Positions 1 to 7,525 of a stretch of 12,907 nucleotides of DNA are shown one piece after another (positions within the stretch are counted from its first letter, which is position 1; each line of letters starts with the position of its first letter). The translations under genes were made by a program, and so were the position numbers. The notes under the pieces were generated by a model, which was not told the DNA's origin, made no database searches, and was given only the letters and a program-made list of their open reading frames with translations. This stretch comes from Flammula alnicola (Eukaryota; Basidiomycota; Agaricomycetes; Agaricales; Strophariaceae), in the NCBI GenBank assembly GCA_015499995.1, contig JADNRV010000793.1, positions 1-12,907 of the forward strand, written 5' to 3'.

Positions 1-544
1 GAGTTGAGCGCGATGTTGTTTGGCAAATGGAGTATCCCACACGAATAAACGATCCCCGGCCGCAACGTGAGGATGGAGAGCACTGTCCGCAATGCTGCAT
101 CCAGCCTTGGGCTTGCGCGGTTTGATAACTCGTGATGCCTCGCGGGAAGGGTAGTTCGTAAAGGCTTGGTGGATGTGACGAAGAGGGGATGGTATGGATC
201 AATGATAAGTCCGATTGTAAGTTACTGGTATGGCAAGGGAATGGATGCAAATTTGAAGACAATGGTACGTGCAGAGGGGAATTTTTTTGTGATAATGATA
301 CATGTGCTTGGGATTGAGGAGATGCTGATGATAAGGATGAGATTGTGGTATTGTGCAAATGATGGGAATTCTGAACGGAGATGGAACGAGTACTATGTGC
401 TACGGAATGCGAGGGGTTATTTAAAAAAGGGTTGGGATTGAAACTATGAGAGAACGTGGGGCGCGGTAAAGGCTTGACGTCTTCACCCACGTCTCTCTCG
501 ACAGCACGCGCCGCCGAAAAAATGAAAGGGTTTAGACTAGACAT
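1..544 (-). CDS. Probable tyrosine recombinase of the retrotransposon, N-terminal part (partial)
   Basis: The ATG at 544-542 lies within the last codons of the RT-RNase H frame (ATGTCTAG, 8-nt overlap). The frame is open to the left edge: a Ser/Pro/His-rich N-terminal region starting MSSLNPFIFSAARAVERD. In the last ~200 bases, however, the recognisable sequence lies in another frame (open 198-1): HPHVAAGDRLFVW, resembling the stretch before the core-binding domain of basidiomycete Ngaro-type tyrosine recombinases. A 55-bp GT..AG segment (225-171, GTAACT donor, CCAAG acceptor) joins the two frames with matching phase and typical fungal intron length. I therefore propose exons 544-226 and 170-1. 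The alternative is a frameshift mutation. The catalytic R/H/R/Y part would lie outside the window, so the assignment is by position and a short motif only. Confidence 0.55.
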   Translation of the reverse strand, partial: MSSLNPFIFSAARAVERDVGEDVKPLPRPTFSHSFNPNPFLNNPSHSVAHSTRSISVQNSHHLHNTTISSLSSASPQSQAHVSLSQKNSPLHVPLSSNLHPFPCHTSNLQSDLSLIHTIPSSSHPPSLYELPFPRGITSYQTAQAQGWMQHCGQCSPSSRCGRGSFIRVGYSICQTTSRST

Positions 545-3500
545 TATAAAAACAATTGCGAAGCTCATCTGGGAGCGTGAAAGACGGGAAGATTTGCTTA
601 CCCTGTGACCCTGGTTCTCCGCGCGAGATAGGGTCTGCAGGATTTGCAGCTGAAGCGACGTATGCGAGCTCTGGAGTGATGAATAATGGAAGGAGGACGG
701 CGTAAGTACGCCTGACCGATAAGTTGATATGATGGTTGCGGCTACGGCCTTTGTCGAGCGCGCCAATGGTGCCGTTGTTGTCGGAGTGGATGAGTAGGCG
801 GGTGTCGTGAAATCCGCTGGCCTGTAGGAAATAGACCAGTAGCTCTATTGCGACTGTTTCCAGCCAGCAGATGTCCCTGCCGAAAATCTTCCAGGATGGC
901 TGAAGGCGGAATGCCGCCCACTCATCGCCCATCACAATGCCGATGCCCCAGGATGTCGAGGCGTCAACGAAAAGATGTAAGTCCCTGGTGAGGCCTCGAG
1001 GGCGCAATGTCCTCGAGACGCCGATGACGGAGAGTGTATTGAGCCACCATTTGAGATCGGATATGACCGATTTCGGTGGAAACAAGATGGCATATTCTCT
1101 ATCTGCTGGGAATTTCGACGCGAAGTTCGAGAGGGAAGCGAGGTGTGAGCGGCCCTCCCTGTAGACGAAGGAGATGTGACATAGGGACCCATGAATCTTC
1201 TGGACATCCAGTAGTTGGCAAGGATGCCCCGAGAACCTATCGAGGAATTGTCGAACGCGGCCGAAGAACTTGAGGCGCTTCTCTTCCGGTAAGCTGACTA
1301 GTTTGTTCGGAATGTCCCAGAGGAACCCAATAAACGTGGTGACGAATTTGAATGTGTCGTCTCCTTTTTCTTCGTGCCATGGAATGCCCAGAGGCGCGAT
1401 GCGGCGAAGCATCTCGGCCTTGTCGTAATCGTATGTGAAATCGCCGTCGACATAAGTTCCCGTGGGAGAAGGGAATCGGAAGACGTTTAAATCGTCTTCG
1501 TACTTCGGTACAGGTGCAACTCCTTCACCATCCCAAATGTCGACAGACGCATTCGACGCCATGCTTGAGTTGCTACTCGCGCAGGCGGCGCTGAACGGGT
1601 GTGCATGATCGATGAAGAATTGGCCCGGAAGCCCTTGGACAACCAACCAGGGCTTGTGCGATGGGTGAACTGGGCATGTGCGATGGAATTTTGCAATGTC
1701 GAGGGTACAGACTTGAGTACCCGGGGGGGCATGTGCAATCTGATGAATGGATATGAGCTGTCTACTCGATGTGAGAGGCAAATGACGAGGTAAATCGTGA
1801 ATCGTGAATCGTGATGGAATAGAGCGCGGATGAGTCGCGAGATGTGGCACAAGCCGAGTGGTATGTCACCCAGAGGTGAGCGAATAGCGATGGAAATGTA
1901 TAGCGATTTGTGAACGTATCACAAATGGCATGTATATTGGCATGAGCCGAATGGGATGGACTCTCGAATGATCGAGTTCAAAGGTAACGCGTGGATGCAA
2001 ATACCCGAACAACATGTAGATGATGAGTGAGAAACCAGACTCTCGCACTAAACGCAGAGAGCCGGTGTAATAGGGTGGATAGAAGTAGTGATGGGCACGG
2101 GTTCCGATACCCGTGCGGGTTTGCGGGTATGGGTATGGCGGGTGCGGGTGCGGGTGGGCTTTGAGTGACCCTCAGCCAACCCGCACCCGTGCGCCTGGGT
2201 CACGGGTTTTCGGCCGGCACACGGAAAACTCCGAAATATGTGTCACACAGGTTAAATAATTAGTTATGTAATATTATTTGCCAAAATTTAATCTAATTCT
2301 AATTCAACATTGTTCTGCTGGCATAAGTTCTCACGACACCCCCATCAAACCCGCACGGCCCACGGGTCACCTGCAAACCCGCACCTGCAAGCACGGGATC
2401 CCGTACCCGTGGCCACGGGTGCGGGTTTTGGCGGGTACGGGTGCGGGTCAACAAAAATTCGCCCGCGGGTTACCCGCGCCCATCACTAGATAGAAGGGTG
2501 AATTTATTGATATTAAATACTCACGATGTCAGCGACCTTCGACGCGGTGTCGAATCTCGTAGGAAAGTCGTCTTTCGAGATGTGCGAATTAACAGAGTCG
2601 TGTTCTTTGGTGCTCTTCGAGAGGTGTCGGCAGATCCGAACTTTGTCTGGAGTGTCGCCTGGTTGGGGTTGGACCACTGCGATGATGGGAGATGCGTGGA
2701 ATGGGCCGCGAAGAGTACGTTCGACCTCTTCGCGGGTGTATGGTCCAGACATGCGGCCAGATGCGACCTCCTTGCGGAGATAGTCCTGAATAATGTCAAT
2801 GTGTTCGAAAAATGAAGGGTTATGTGGAAGAATAATGGTCTCTCGAATGTCAGGCATGCGCCCTAAAGGAAAACCGTGCAAAAGGTTGTGTACAAGGAGA
2901 GGATAAGAGGACGTGAGATTATGTTTATCTAAAAGAGATTCGAAGGCGACTGCGTTATATGGATGGATTACTCTAGAGAAAATATCTTCGTGAAGGTGAA
3001 TGGAAGCATCAAATTGTGGTCTATGGAAAATAGAAGACGAAAAATCGGTATAAGTAAGGCAAGGTGGGCGCGAGGTAGCTAGGAATTCTTCAAACGTCGG
3101 AAGGGCGCGCGCGGCAAGTCCAGGAGAATGCGTGGTGGCCTTTTCCGCAGTAAGAGCAGATGTGGGCGCGCTCGTCTTTGGGATGGGAGCATTCTGATCG
3201 ATCGCCCTTGAGGTTGAAGCGGATGCAAATTTCCTTGTTGTCGGGCGCTCGGAGAATTCGGTTGGAGTATTTTGCCCAGGTAGGTTTTCCGTCACTGGAT
3301 TTTGCGGGCGTTGTGTCGTTAGAGTGGGATAGGATGGTGTGGCCCCTCCGGGCGCATAAGATGCAGCAAGCGGGGAGGGGAGACTTCGAGCTGCCAGATG
3401 GAAAGGGAGAGGAGTTGGTGGATGAAGAGTAAGAGTTGCCAGGACGTGAGAACCGTCCGTTGCTGCCACCGCTACGAGGTGGGAAATTCTGCGATTTTCC

Positions 3501-3628
3501 CAGACCCTGCAAAACCTCGAGGGTGCGAGCCCATGTCTTGGCCTCGGATTTTGCGAGAGCATAAAGGTCGGCATAATGCGCGGCGTTGTATTCTTTCTTC
3601 TCACTCCAGAATTCTTGACGGAGTTCAA
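537..3628 (-). CDS. Reverse transcriptase-RNase H of DIRS/Ngaro-like element (exons 3628-2525 and 1739-537)
   Basis: This enzyme copies the element RNA to DNA and degrades the RNA strand. The first exon frame carries the RT fingers, including GPFHASPIIAVV and RICRHLS. The second carries the palm, with motif A Asp at 1700-1698 (CTLDIAKFH) and the YEDD catalytic pair at about 1502-1491. RNase H follows with its acidic residues in FVDAST, ICWLETVAIE, HSDNNG and NPADPISRG. Joining at 2525|1739 is in phase and gives VADI-IAHAPPGTQ, the continuous spacing expected before motif A, for about 768 aa if the ATG at 3628 is used. The start is uncertain: the first ~170 codons overlap gag in the +1 frame and are low-complexity, and conserved RT sequence begins near ALPTFEEFLATSRPP (about 3100). 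The protein may instead be made by frameshift or reinitiation. No stop codon interrupts either exon. Confidence 0.88.
1793..1813. repeat. Short tandem repeat, three copies of AATCGTG
   Basis: Three perfect 7-bp units lie inside the intron-like segment of RT, about 50 bp from its proposed 3' splice site. They are probably slippage products with no evident function. Confidence 0.85.
2078..2085. repeat. Left target-site duplication of the hAT MITE (GATAGAAG)
   Basis: This octamer is identical to the one at 2489-2496 and directly abuts the first base of the element's inverted repeat. Eight bases is the hAT signature. The perfect match indicates a fairly recent insertion. Confidence 0.9.
2086..2488. 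mobile_element. hAT-type non-autonomous DNA transposon (MITE), 403 bp
   Basis: The left end TAGTGATGGGCACGGGT and the inverted right end TAGTGATGGGCGCGGGT match at 16 of 17 positions. The element is flanked by a perfect 8-bp direct repeat GATAGAAG, the target-duplication length of the hAT superfamily. Both subterminal regions are packed with GCGGGT/CGGGTA-type hexamers, as hAT transposase-binding arrays are, while the core (about 2240-2310) is AT-rich. Each end also holds a 7-bp hairpin at about the same distance from the tip: CACGGGT/ACCCGTG at 2096-2115 and CGCGGGT/ACCCGCG at 2464-2478. It has no credible ORF, so it would depend on a transposase elsewhere. It lies inside the intron-like segment of the retrotransposon RT. 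Confidence 0.9.
2489..2496. repeat. Right target-site duplication of the hAT MITE (GATAGAAG)
   Basis: This octamer is identical to the one at 2078-2085 and directly abuts the last base of the element. The uninterrupted ancestral site would have carried a single GATAGAAG. Confidence 0.9.
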
Positions 3629-4532
3629 GCTCTAGAGACTTCCAGGCCTCGTATGTATCATCTTTGTCAATCTGTGAATTGAAGAAATTAAAATGATCAG
3701 AGAACCACCCAGCAAAGCTGCCGGATGGTCCCTCCTTGTCTCGCTCTTGTTGAAATCTGTACATTTGCCAGCCAGCCTCTGACCACTGGCTGCATGTCAA
3801 GGATAGTTCAGCGCCGAGCTTGTTAGACAGCTTCGCGATGTCCAGAATTTTTAACCCTTTGGACATGCCGTCCAACGGGTTCGCTTTAACCGTATCCAGC
3901 ATTGCCGCGCTGTCAATTATGTAACGCAGATTCTTGTTTAGAAAGAAAGGAAGAGGTATTGCGACGCAATCCTCTGTATCGAACATAATTTGAGGGAAAA
4001 TAATTGTAGCGGGTACACCTACAACTCGGGGTACAATATCTGCCCCATTCATGCAACGTCTCTTTGCCAATCTCGCCTCAAGCGATTTTTCGACAACGTC
4101 TGAAGAAGCGAGCGGTCTCTTCAATGATTGGCTCTCACCTTTGGTCTTCTGAATTCCCGCGAGCCATTTCGTCACGGAGATAGTCATGACATCTTTGTAA
4201 TGTTCTCGGATGTTGTCATCCAGTAGATCGGATAGATCGTCTTCATCGATCGTGATCAGGGAGGCTATATCTGAGCCCTTGTTAGGGTAATTGGCTGGAT
4301 CGAGGGCGTTGTTCGCAGTTTTTGACATCCTGGAGATGTTAGCAAGTTCGATTTTTTTGTTTGTCTCGAGCTTGTTATACAGAGATAATCCCTTGAGAAT
4401 AATAGCTACCTCTGGGCTGATATGAGTACGAGGTACTCTAGCAGCCGGCAGATCCGCTTGGGCAGCTTGCTCGTTGCCAACTTGGTTGTTGTTGGCCTGA
4501 GGGGTATCAAGGGGAGCAGTCACTTCAGTCAT
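3090..4532 (-). CDS. Gag-like protein of DIRS/Ngaro-like element with C-terminal zinc-binding clusters
   Basis: This is an uninterrupted 480-aa frame from an ATG at 4532, the first ORF of the element. It probably packages the element RNA. Residues 1-200 are polar, with acidic stretches (IDEDDLSDLLDD) and a basic patch (LEARLAKRR). The middle is a helical, Trp-rich region (WFSDHFNFFNSQ, EFWSEKKEYNAAHYADLYALAKSEAK split over adjacent lines of helix). A Ser/Gly/Pro linker follows at about 350-388. The C-terminus carries Cys/His clusters: CILCARRGHTILSH near 390 (CX2CX4HX4H), a CX11CXH stretch near 436, and CSYCGKGHHAFSWTC near 459-473, resembling a zinc knuckle. These fit nucleic-acid binding. 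The last ~180 codons overlap the open upstream part of the RT frame. The Gag role is inferred from position and clusters. Confidence 0.82.
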   Translation of the reverse strand: MTEVTAPLDTPQANNNQVGNEQAAQADLPAARVPRTHISPEVAIILKGLSLYNKLETNKKIELANISRMSKTANNALDPANYPNKGSDIASLITIDEDDLSDLLDDNIREHYKDVMTISVTKWLAGIQKTKGESQSLKRPLASSDVVEKSLEARLAKRRCMNGADIVPRVVGVPATIIFPQIMFDTEDCVAIPLPFFLNKNLRYIIDSAAMLDTVKANPLDGMSKGLKILDIAKLSNKLGAELSLTCSQWSEAGWQMYRFQQERDKEGPSGSFAGWFSDHFNFFNSQIDKDDTYEAWKSLELELRQEFWSEKKEYNAAHYADLYALAKSEAKTWARTLEVLQGLGKSQNFPPRSGGSNGRFSRPGNSYSSSTNSSPFPSGSSKSPLPACCILCARRGHTILSHSNDTTPAKSSDGKPTWAKYSNRILRAPDNKEICIRFNLKGDRSECSHPKDERAHICSYCGKGHHAFSWTCRARPSDV

Positions 4533-4667
4533 GGATGAAAAGATGAGATTTTCGGAATATAAGTTAAAAAGGATAAGGAGTATCAGAAAAAACAGTCAAA
4601 AGAAATGCTATGGATGTCAAATAACTTGGGATGAGATTTTTTTCGCGTCGGAACAAATCTCAGAAGA

Positions 4668-4690
4668 CGAAGAAGAGTTATTCTTCTTCG
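4668..4690. repeat. Hairpin, CGAAGAAGA / TCTTCTTCG with 5-nt loop
   Basis: Perfect 9-bp arms around a GTTAT loop are nested inside the 4645-4747 inverted repeat. The purine/pyrimidine arms make this a stable local hairpin upstream of gag in the element's transcript. No runs of T suggest a terminator. Confidence 0.75.
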
Positions 4691-4708
4691 AAGATGAAAT
4701 AATCTGCT

Positions 4709-4715
4709 TATATAA
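4709..4715 (+). promoter_or_regulatory. Possible TATA box (TATATAA) in the gag/host divergent spacer
   Basis: The sequence TATATAA lies 88 bp before the ATG of the small mitochondrial-type gene, within an AT-rich stretch. This is a reasonable distance for a fungal core promoter. The AT-rich stretch could equally serve the element's minus-strand transcription. The call is motif-based only. Confidence 0.3.
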
Positions 4716-4767
4716 TATACTGATTAGATCACGGTTGGTTCCGACGCTTTTCTTTATCTTATCCTAA

Positions 4768-4788
4768 GATGAGCCCTATGGGCTCATC
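4768..4788. repeat. Perfect palindrome, GATGAGCCC / GGGCTCATC with TAT loop
   Basis: Nine-base arms flank a 3-base loop, 14 bp before the ATG at 4803. It contains two ATG triplets (4769 and 4778) that are out of frame with the host gene. It may mark the edge of the retrotransposon, a hairpin in the host 5' leader, or a protein-binding site; the sequence does not decide between these. Confidence 0.75.
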
Positions 4789-4802
4789 GCGGATTCACCT
4801 AC

Positions 4803-5215
4803 ATGTATCTCCTTCGTGCCACATCTACCATATCCGCTCGGACTTCCATTGTACGGCCACGCTCGTTGTCTTCTATAGGTTCTTTCAAACATCGTTCAAC
4901 ATCCGCAAGAGAGTTCAAAGTTATCTTGGACAACGACACCCTCTACATTGAGCAGCCGCTCGCCGAAGCACTGGGATGGAAACCGGACGTGTCCTCTCAG
5001 GGCATACCTTTGACTCTTAGCGGTTGGCAGCCGCATTATTTTGCCATTACACGAACTGGCACCGATGCAGGTACGTTCATTCAGATTGATATTTCAATTG
5101 TGCACTGAAGGTCCCTTTTGCAGACCTCCTAGCTCGAGAAACCGTCGAGAGTAGTCGGGATCCTCGAGTGCAGGAGATACTACAGTACTTGAAAGATTCT
5201 GACGCCAAGAGTTGA
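4803..5215 (+). CDS. Small probable mitochondrial protein, 119 aa, function unknown (exons 4803-5070, 5124-5215)
   Basis: One 53-bp intron (5071-5123) has GTACGT and TTTTGCAG ends. Splicing is phase 1 and gives a stop at 5213-5215. The first ~35 residues are rich in Arg, Ser and Thr and lack acidic residues (MYLLRATSTISARTSIVR...), as in a mitochondrial targeting peptide. The rest is a compact soluble domain: VILDNDTLYIEQPLAEALGW, then GIPLTLSGWQPHYFAITRTG, ending in a charged helix (EILQYLKDSDAKS). I do not recognise the family. The gene is divergent from the retrotransposon gag, with 270 bp between start codons. An overlapping upstream reading frame starts at 4769 in another frame and could damp translation if it is in the mRNA. 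Gene structure is well supported; localisation is inferred. Confidence 0.82.
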
Positions 5216-5686
5216 GCTGGCTGTGAGCTGGCCTGTTCATTCATAGTGCTTTGTTGATTGGACGCCCCGACAATAGTCGCACAGGTGGCGATAATCAGAG
5301 TGCTGATCGTGATAGATATGGATTAGGTGCTGTAGCTGCAAGCAGAGATTGATTTTAGTGTTAGCTAAGACGGACAAGCGACAGGAGTTGAGGAAGTTCA
5401 TTTGTTTCGAGGTGTAGTTGTAGATTGGCCCCAGGTGAAGATAAAATTACACTGTTCCATTACCACCAGGTGGTTCTTATGTATTCCGCAGCGCGCCATG
5501 TCGTAAGAAACGGACGCCACTCGCCACCGCCTCAGGCTCAAAGAAAGTCGGAAATTGGTCGGAAAGAAACAAAATAGACGCGTCGAAATCACCTGACAAG
5601 AACTGGTCGCGTTTCTCTCCGACTCTCATGCTGACTCTTGCCACACTGTCATAGTTTTAACATCAAGCGCCGCGCTAAGTTTAACA
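5216..5686. other. Intergenic region between two plus-strand genes
   Basis: About 470 bp hold the 3' flank of the small mitochondrial-type gene and the promoter of the 508-aa gene. No open frame here is convincing, and no clear TATA box or RNA gene is visible. Confidence 0.6.
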
Positions 5687-7525
5687 ATGAGCCAGGACGT
5701 TAACGACCCCGACAAGAGGGGCAGAAGAAGGAGCGCCTCCTCCGCATTTCGTTCTCTCCAAGTTCGCTCTCCCCAACTCTCGGAACAAGCAGCTCTCTTT
5801 TCCAAGATTCGGAATCTCAACAATCTAGCGCTGACGTCTATTGGGTCCTTGTTTTCTGGACCTCCTTTGTCGAGGAATGGTGGTCATCTGCAGAATGATG
5901 GAACTGCTGAATCTGATACCTCTTGGCCGTGGCGCGATAAACTTGAAGGAGCAATGGACACGGGCTGTGAAGACGAGGATCTAACCCCGCTGACTAAAGA
6001 CTATTGCTATCTTCGGGCAGAAGATTACTGCGCTGCAAAAGCCCTGAATGGTGTGGCGCACTCTGTCGCCCTATCCTCGGACTCCATCAGATCACCAGAA
6101 ATCGGTCGTTCAGGATCGTCGCAGGCGCATATATCGACTCGTTTTCCCGAGGTACGGCGCTTCTTCGGTGGGATTTCTCGTTCTCGTCGGGCTACGTATC
6201 AGGACGAGAACACCGCCTATGGTGCTCTTTACCCAACTAACGGACCCGCATGGTCTGCCCCGTGTTCGAAACCGCCAATAGCTACCTCGTCTCCGACGCT
6301 TCCCTCGGATTCTGCTTCTGTATCTCTGCCTGCTGCTTCTTCCCTTGGCTCTGTGTCTTCTACACGCTGTGAGAATATCTTACTATCGTCACTGGACTTG
6401 ATAAATTGACATTGTCGCTTTCAGCGGGCAATTTTGAAACGCCTCCTCTAACGCCGGATTCATTCAACAATCATGCGCTTCCTTCTTCTGGATTGTCTCT
6501 TTCTCGTTTTGATTCTTCCTTCGGCCTCGATGCTTTGTGTTCCTCCGGAGTCTACGATAATTTATTTCCCGTCTCTCCGAGTCAAGGCGAACAAGAAAAG
6601 GACGACGAAGATGACAATGTTCTTTATACAGGCCCGAATCTTCTGGAAGTCAAGGAAGGGAAGAAGCCCGAACGACGTATTGTACGTTTGATTCCATGTC
6701 CAACACCCTCATCCACCTTAATTTTTGCAGAACGAGACCGATAGTATCCCGCGCGATACAAATCCTGGAGAACCAGCTACTAATTCTCCTGCTCTCGTTG
6801 ACGATCAGGCAGAGTGGTACGGGTTGGAATATACTCTGGAGCTCAGCTCGAGAGAACGCCAGCCATCTGACACTCAATCGATTTCCGCGGGTGAACATTC
6901 CAGGGTCCGATACTTTCCCCGCTTATCGCTCTCCAATTTCTGACAACAAGTTATTGTTTTAGAGCCATGAATCCTGGGCTGCAATCCACCAGGGAAGAAT
7001 CCACCCATTTTTTGAAGACGAAGATTACCTTCGGTGGAAGAATTGGCATCGCTTCTTGGATCGTCAAGATGAGAAAAAGAGGCATCGGAAGGGCTTGGAG
7101 TTCAAAGCGCGCTCGAAGGATATGGCCTGGCTCTTTGCGGAAGAAATTAGGATCAGGGATGTTTTATACTGGCAACAGGTTAGTTGTGGTCTGGCACTTT
7201 ATCTTCGGAAGCGTTGCGGTTACTGATTGACCATTTTTGTCGCCCTGTTTCTGTTTTATGATAGGAGCGCTATGGTGTTGTGGCTCGAGATATAAAGGAA
7301 AGGCTTCAGTATATTACTGAACGGCGACCGGTGAATCTAGTGTTGTTCTACTTGGTCACACCTTACTCATGATCAAGGTCGATTGCTACATAGGATCCAT
7401 TCTTTCCGCCGAAAAGGCATCACTGGGGATGGTACTTGAAACGTTCGCGCTCCCTAGGTTGTCTACGTGAGTTAAAACCGAATGAAGTCGTCACAGCCGA
7501 CGAGAATGCAGTGAGCCAAAAGTAA
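5687..7525 (+). CDS. Uncharacterised 508-aa fungal protein, six exons
   Basis: Proposed exons are 5687-6368, 6425-6681, 6731-6904, 6963-7178, 7265-7330 and 7394-7525, with introns of 49-86 bp and all phases consistent. Residues 1-310 are Ser/Pro-rich and probably disordered, with a basic N-terminus (DKRGRRRSAS) and an acidic patch (EKDDEDD). The C-terminal part is ordered and rich in Trp, Arg and Glu: EWYGLEYTLELSSRER, ESWAAIHQGRIHPFFEDEDY, MAWLFAEEIRIRDVLYWQ and DPFFPPKRHHWGWYLKRSRS. There is no signal peptide or membrane segment and I recognise no domain; a scaffold or nuclear role would be a guess. Intron 3 uses a weak donor (GTCCGA) but has a good CTGAC branch site and is the only join that keeps the frame. 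Without the last intron the protein would end at 7372 with VLFYLVTPYS; the spliced end looks more coding-like. A GTAAGT overlaps the stop, but splicing to the TAG at 7568 would still end the protein in Lys-stop. Confidence 0.8.

Larger units (their letters stand above)
1740..2524 (-). other. Intron-like segment interrupting the RT palm, enlarged by a MITE
   Basis: Read on the minus strand, the segment opens with GTGAGT (2524-2519), a strong 5' splice site, directly after the codon for Ile in VADI. It ends with CATTCATCAG (to 1740), directly before ATT GCA CAT, which continues the RT frame in phase 0. A stop codon (TAA) follows the donor within three codons, so readthrough would truncate RT before motif A. 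The length is 785 bp; removing the 403-bp MITE and one 8-bp target copy leaves 374 bp, still longer than the host introns in this window (49-90 bp). Splicing is inferred, not shown. The alternative is an older insertion that broke RT. Confidence 0.7.
4645..4747. repeat. Inverted repeat, GCGTCGGAAC / GTTCCGACGC
   Basis: Two perfect 10-bp arms at 4645-4654 and 4738-4747 enclose 83 bp. That interval contains a smaller hairpin and a TATATAA stretch. The repeat lies in the spacer between the gag start and the divergent host gene, so it could belong to the element's 5' untranslated/terminal region or to the host promoter. The arms could fold into one long stem-loop in RNA from either strand. Confidence 0.7.
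1..4770 (-). mobile_element. DIRS-order (Ngaro-like) retrotransposon, 3' end outside window
   Basis: Three ORFs run on the minus strand in the order Gag-like, reverse transcriptase-RNase H, probable tyrosine recombinase. The RT has motif A (CTLDIAKFH) and motif C (YEDD), followed directly by an RNase H with the NPADPISRG ending typical of DIRS/Ngaro-type elements. No aspartic protease or DDE integrase is visible, as expected for this order. All visible ORFs are open apart from one intron-like segment in RT and a possible small intron in the recombinase, so the copy looks young. The right boundary is set only approximately, between the gag start (4532) and the host gene start (4803). Terminal split repeats could not be identified because the 3' end lies beyond the left edge. 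A Gypsy or Copia element is unlikely given the RT and RNase H motifs. Confidence 0.85.

Noticed and set aside
166..441. Plus-strand 91-codon frame
   Set aside because: It lies antisense to the Ser-rich start of the retrotransposon's third ORF and has no motif of its own; open because the opposite strand is low in certain codons.
1866..2048. Minus-strand 60-codon frame within the intron-like segment
   Set aside because: No motif, and it ends before the RT exon resumes. It is more likely intron sequence than an alternative exon.
2278..2815. Plus-strand frames of 71 and 124 codons
   Set aside because: They run through the GC-rich MITE end or antisense to the RT exon, with biased composition and no domain.
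3160..3682. Plus-strand frames opposite gag
   Set aside because: Shadow frames of the Gag and RT coding strand.
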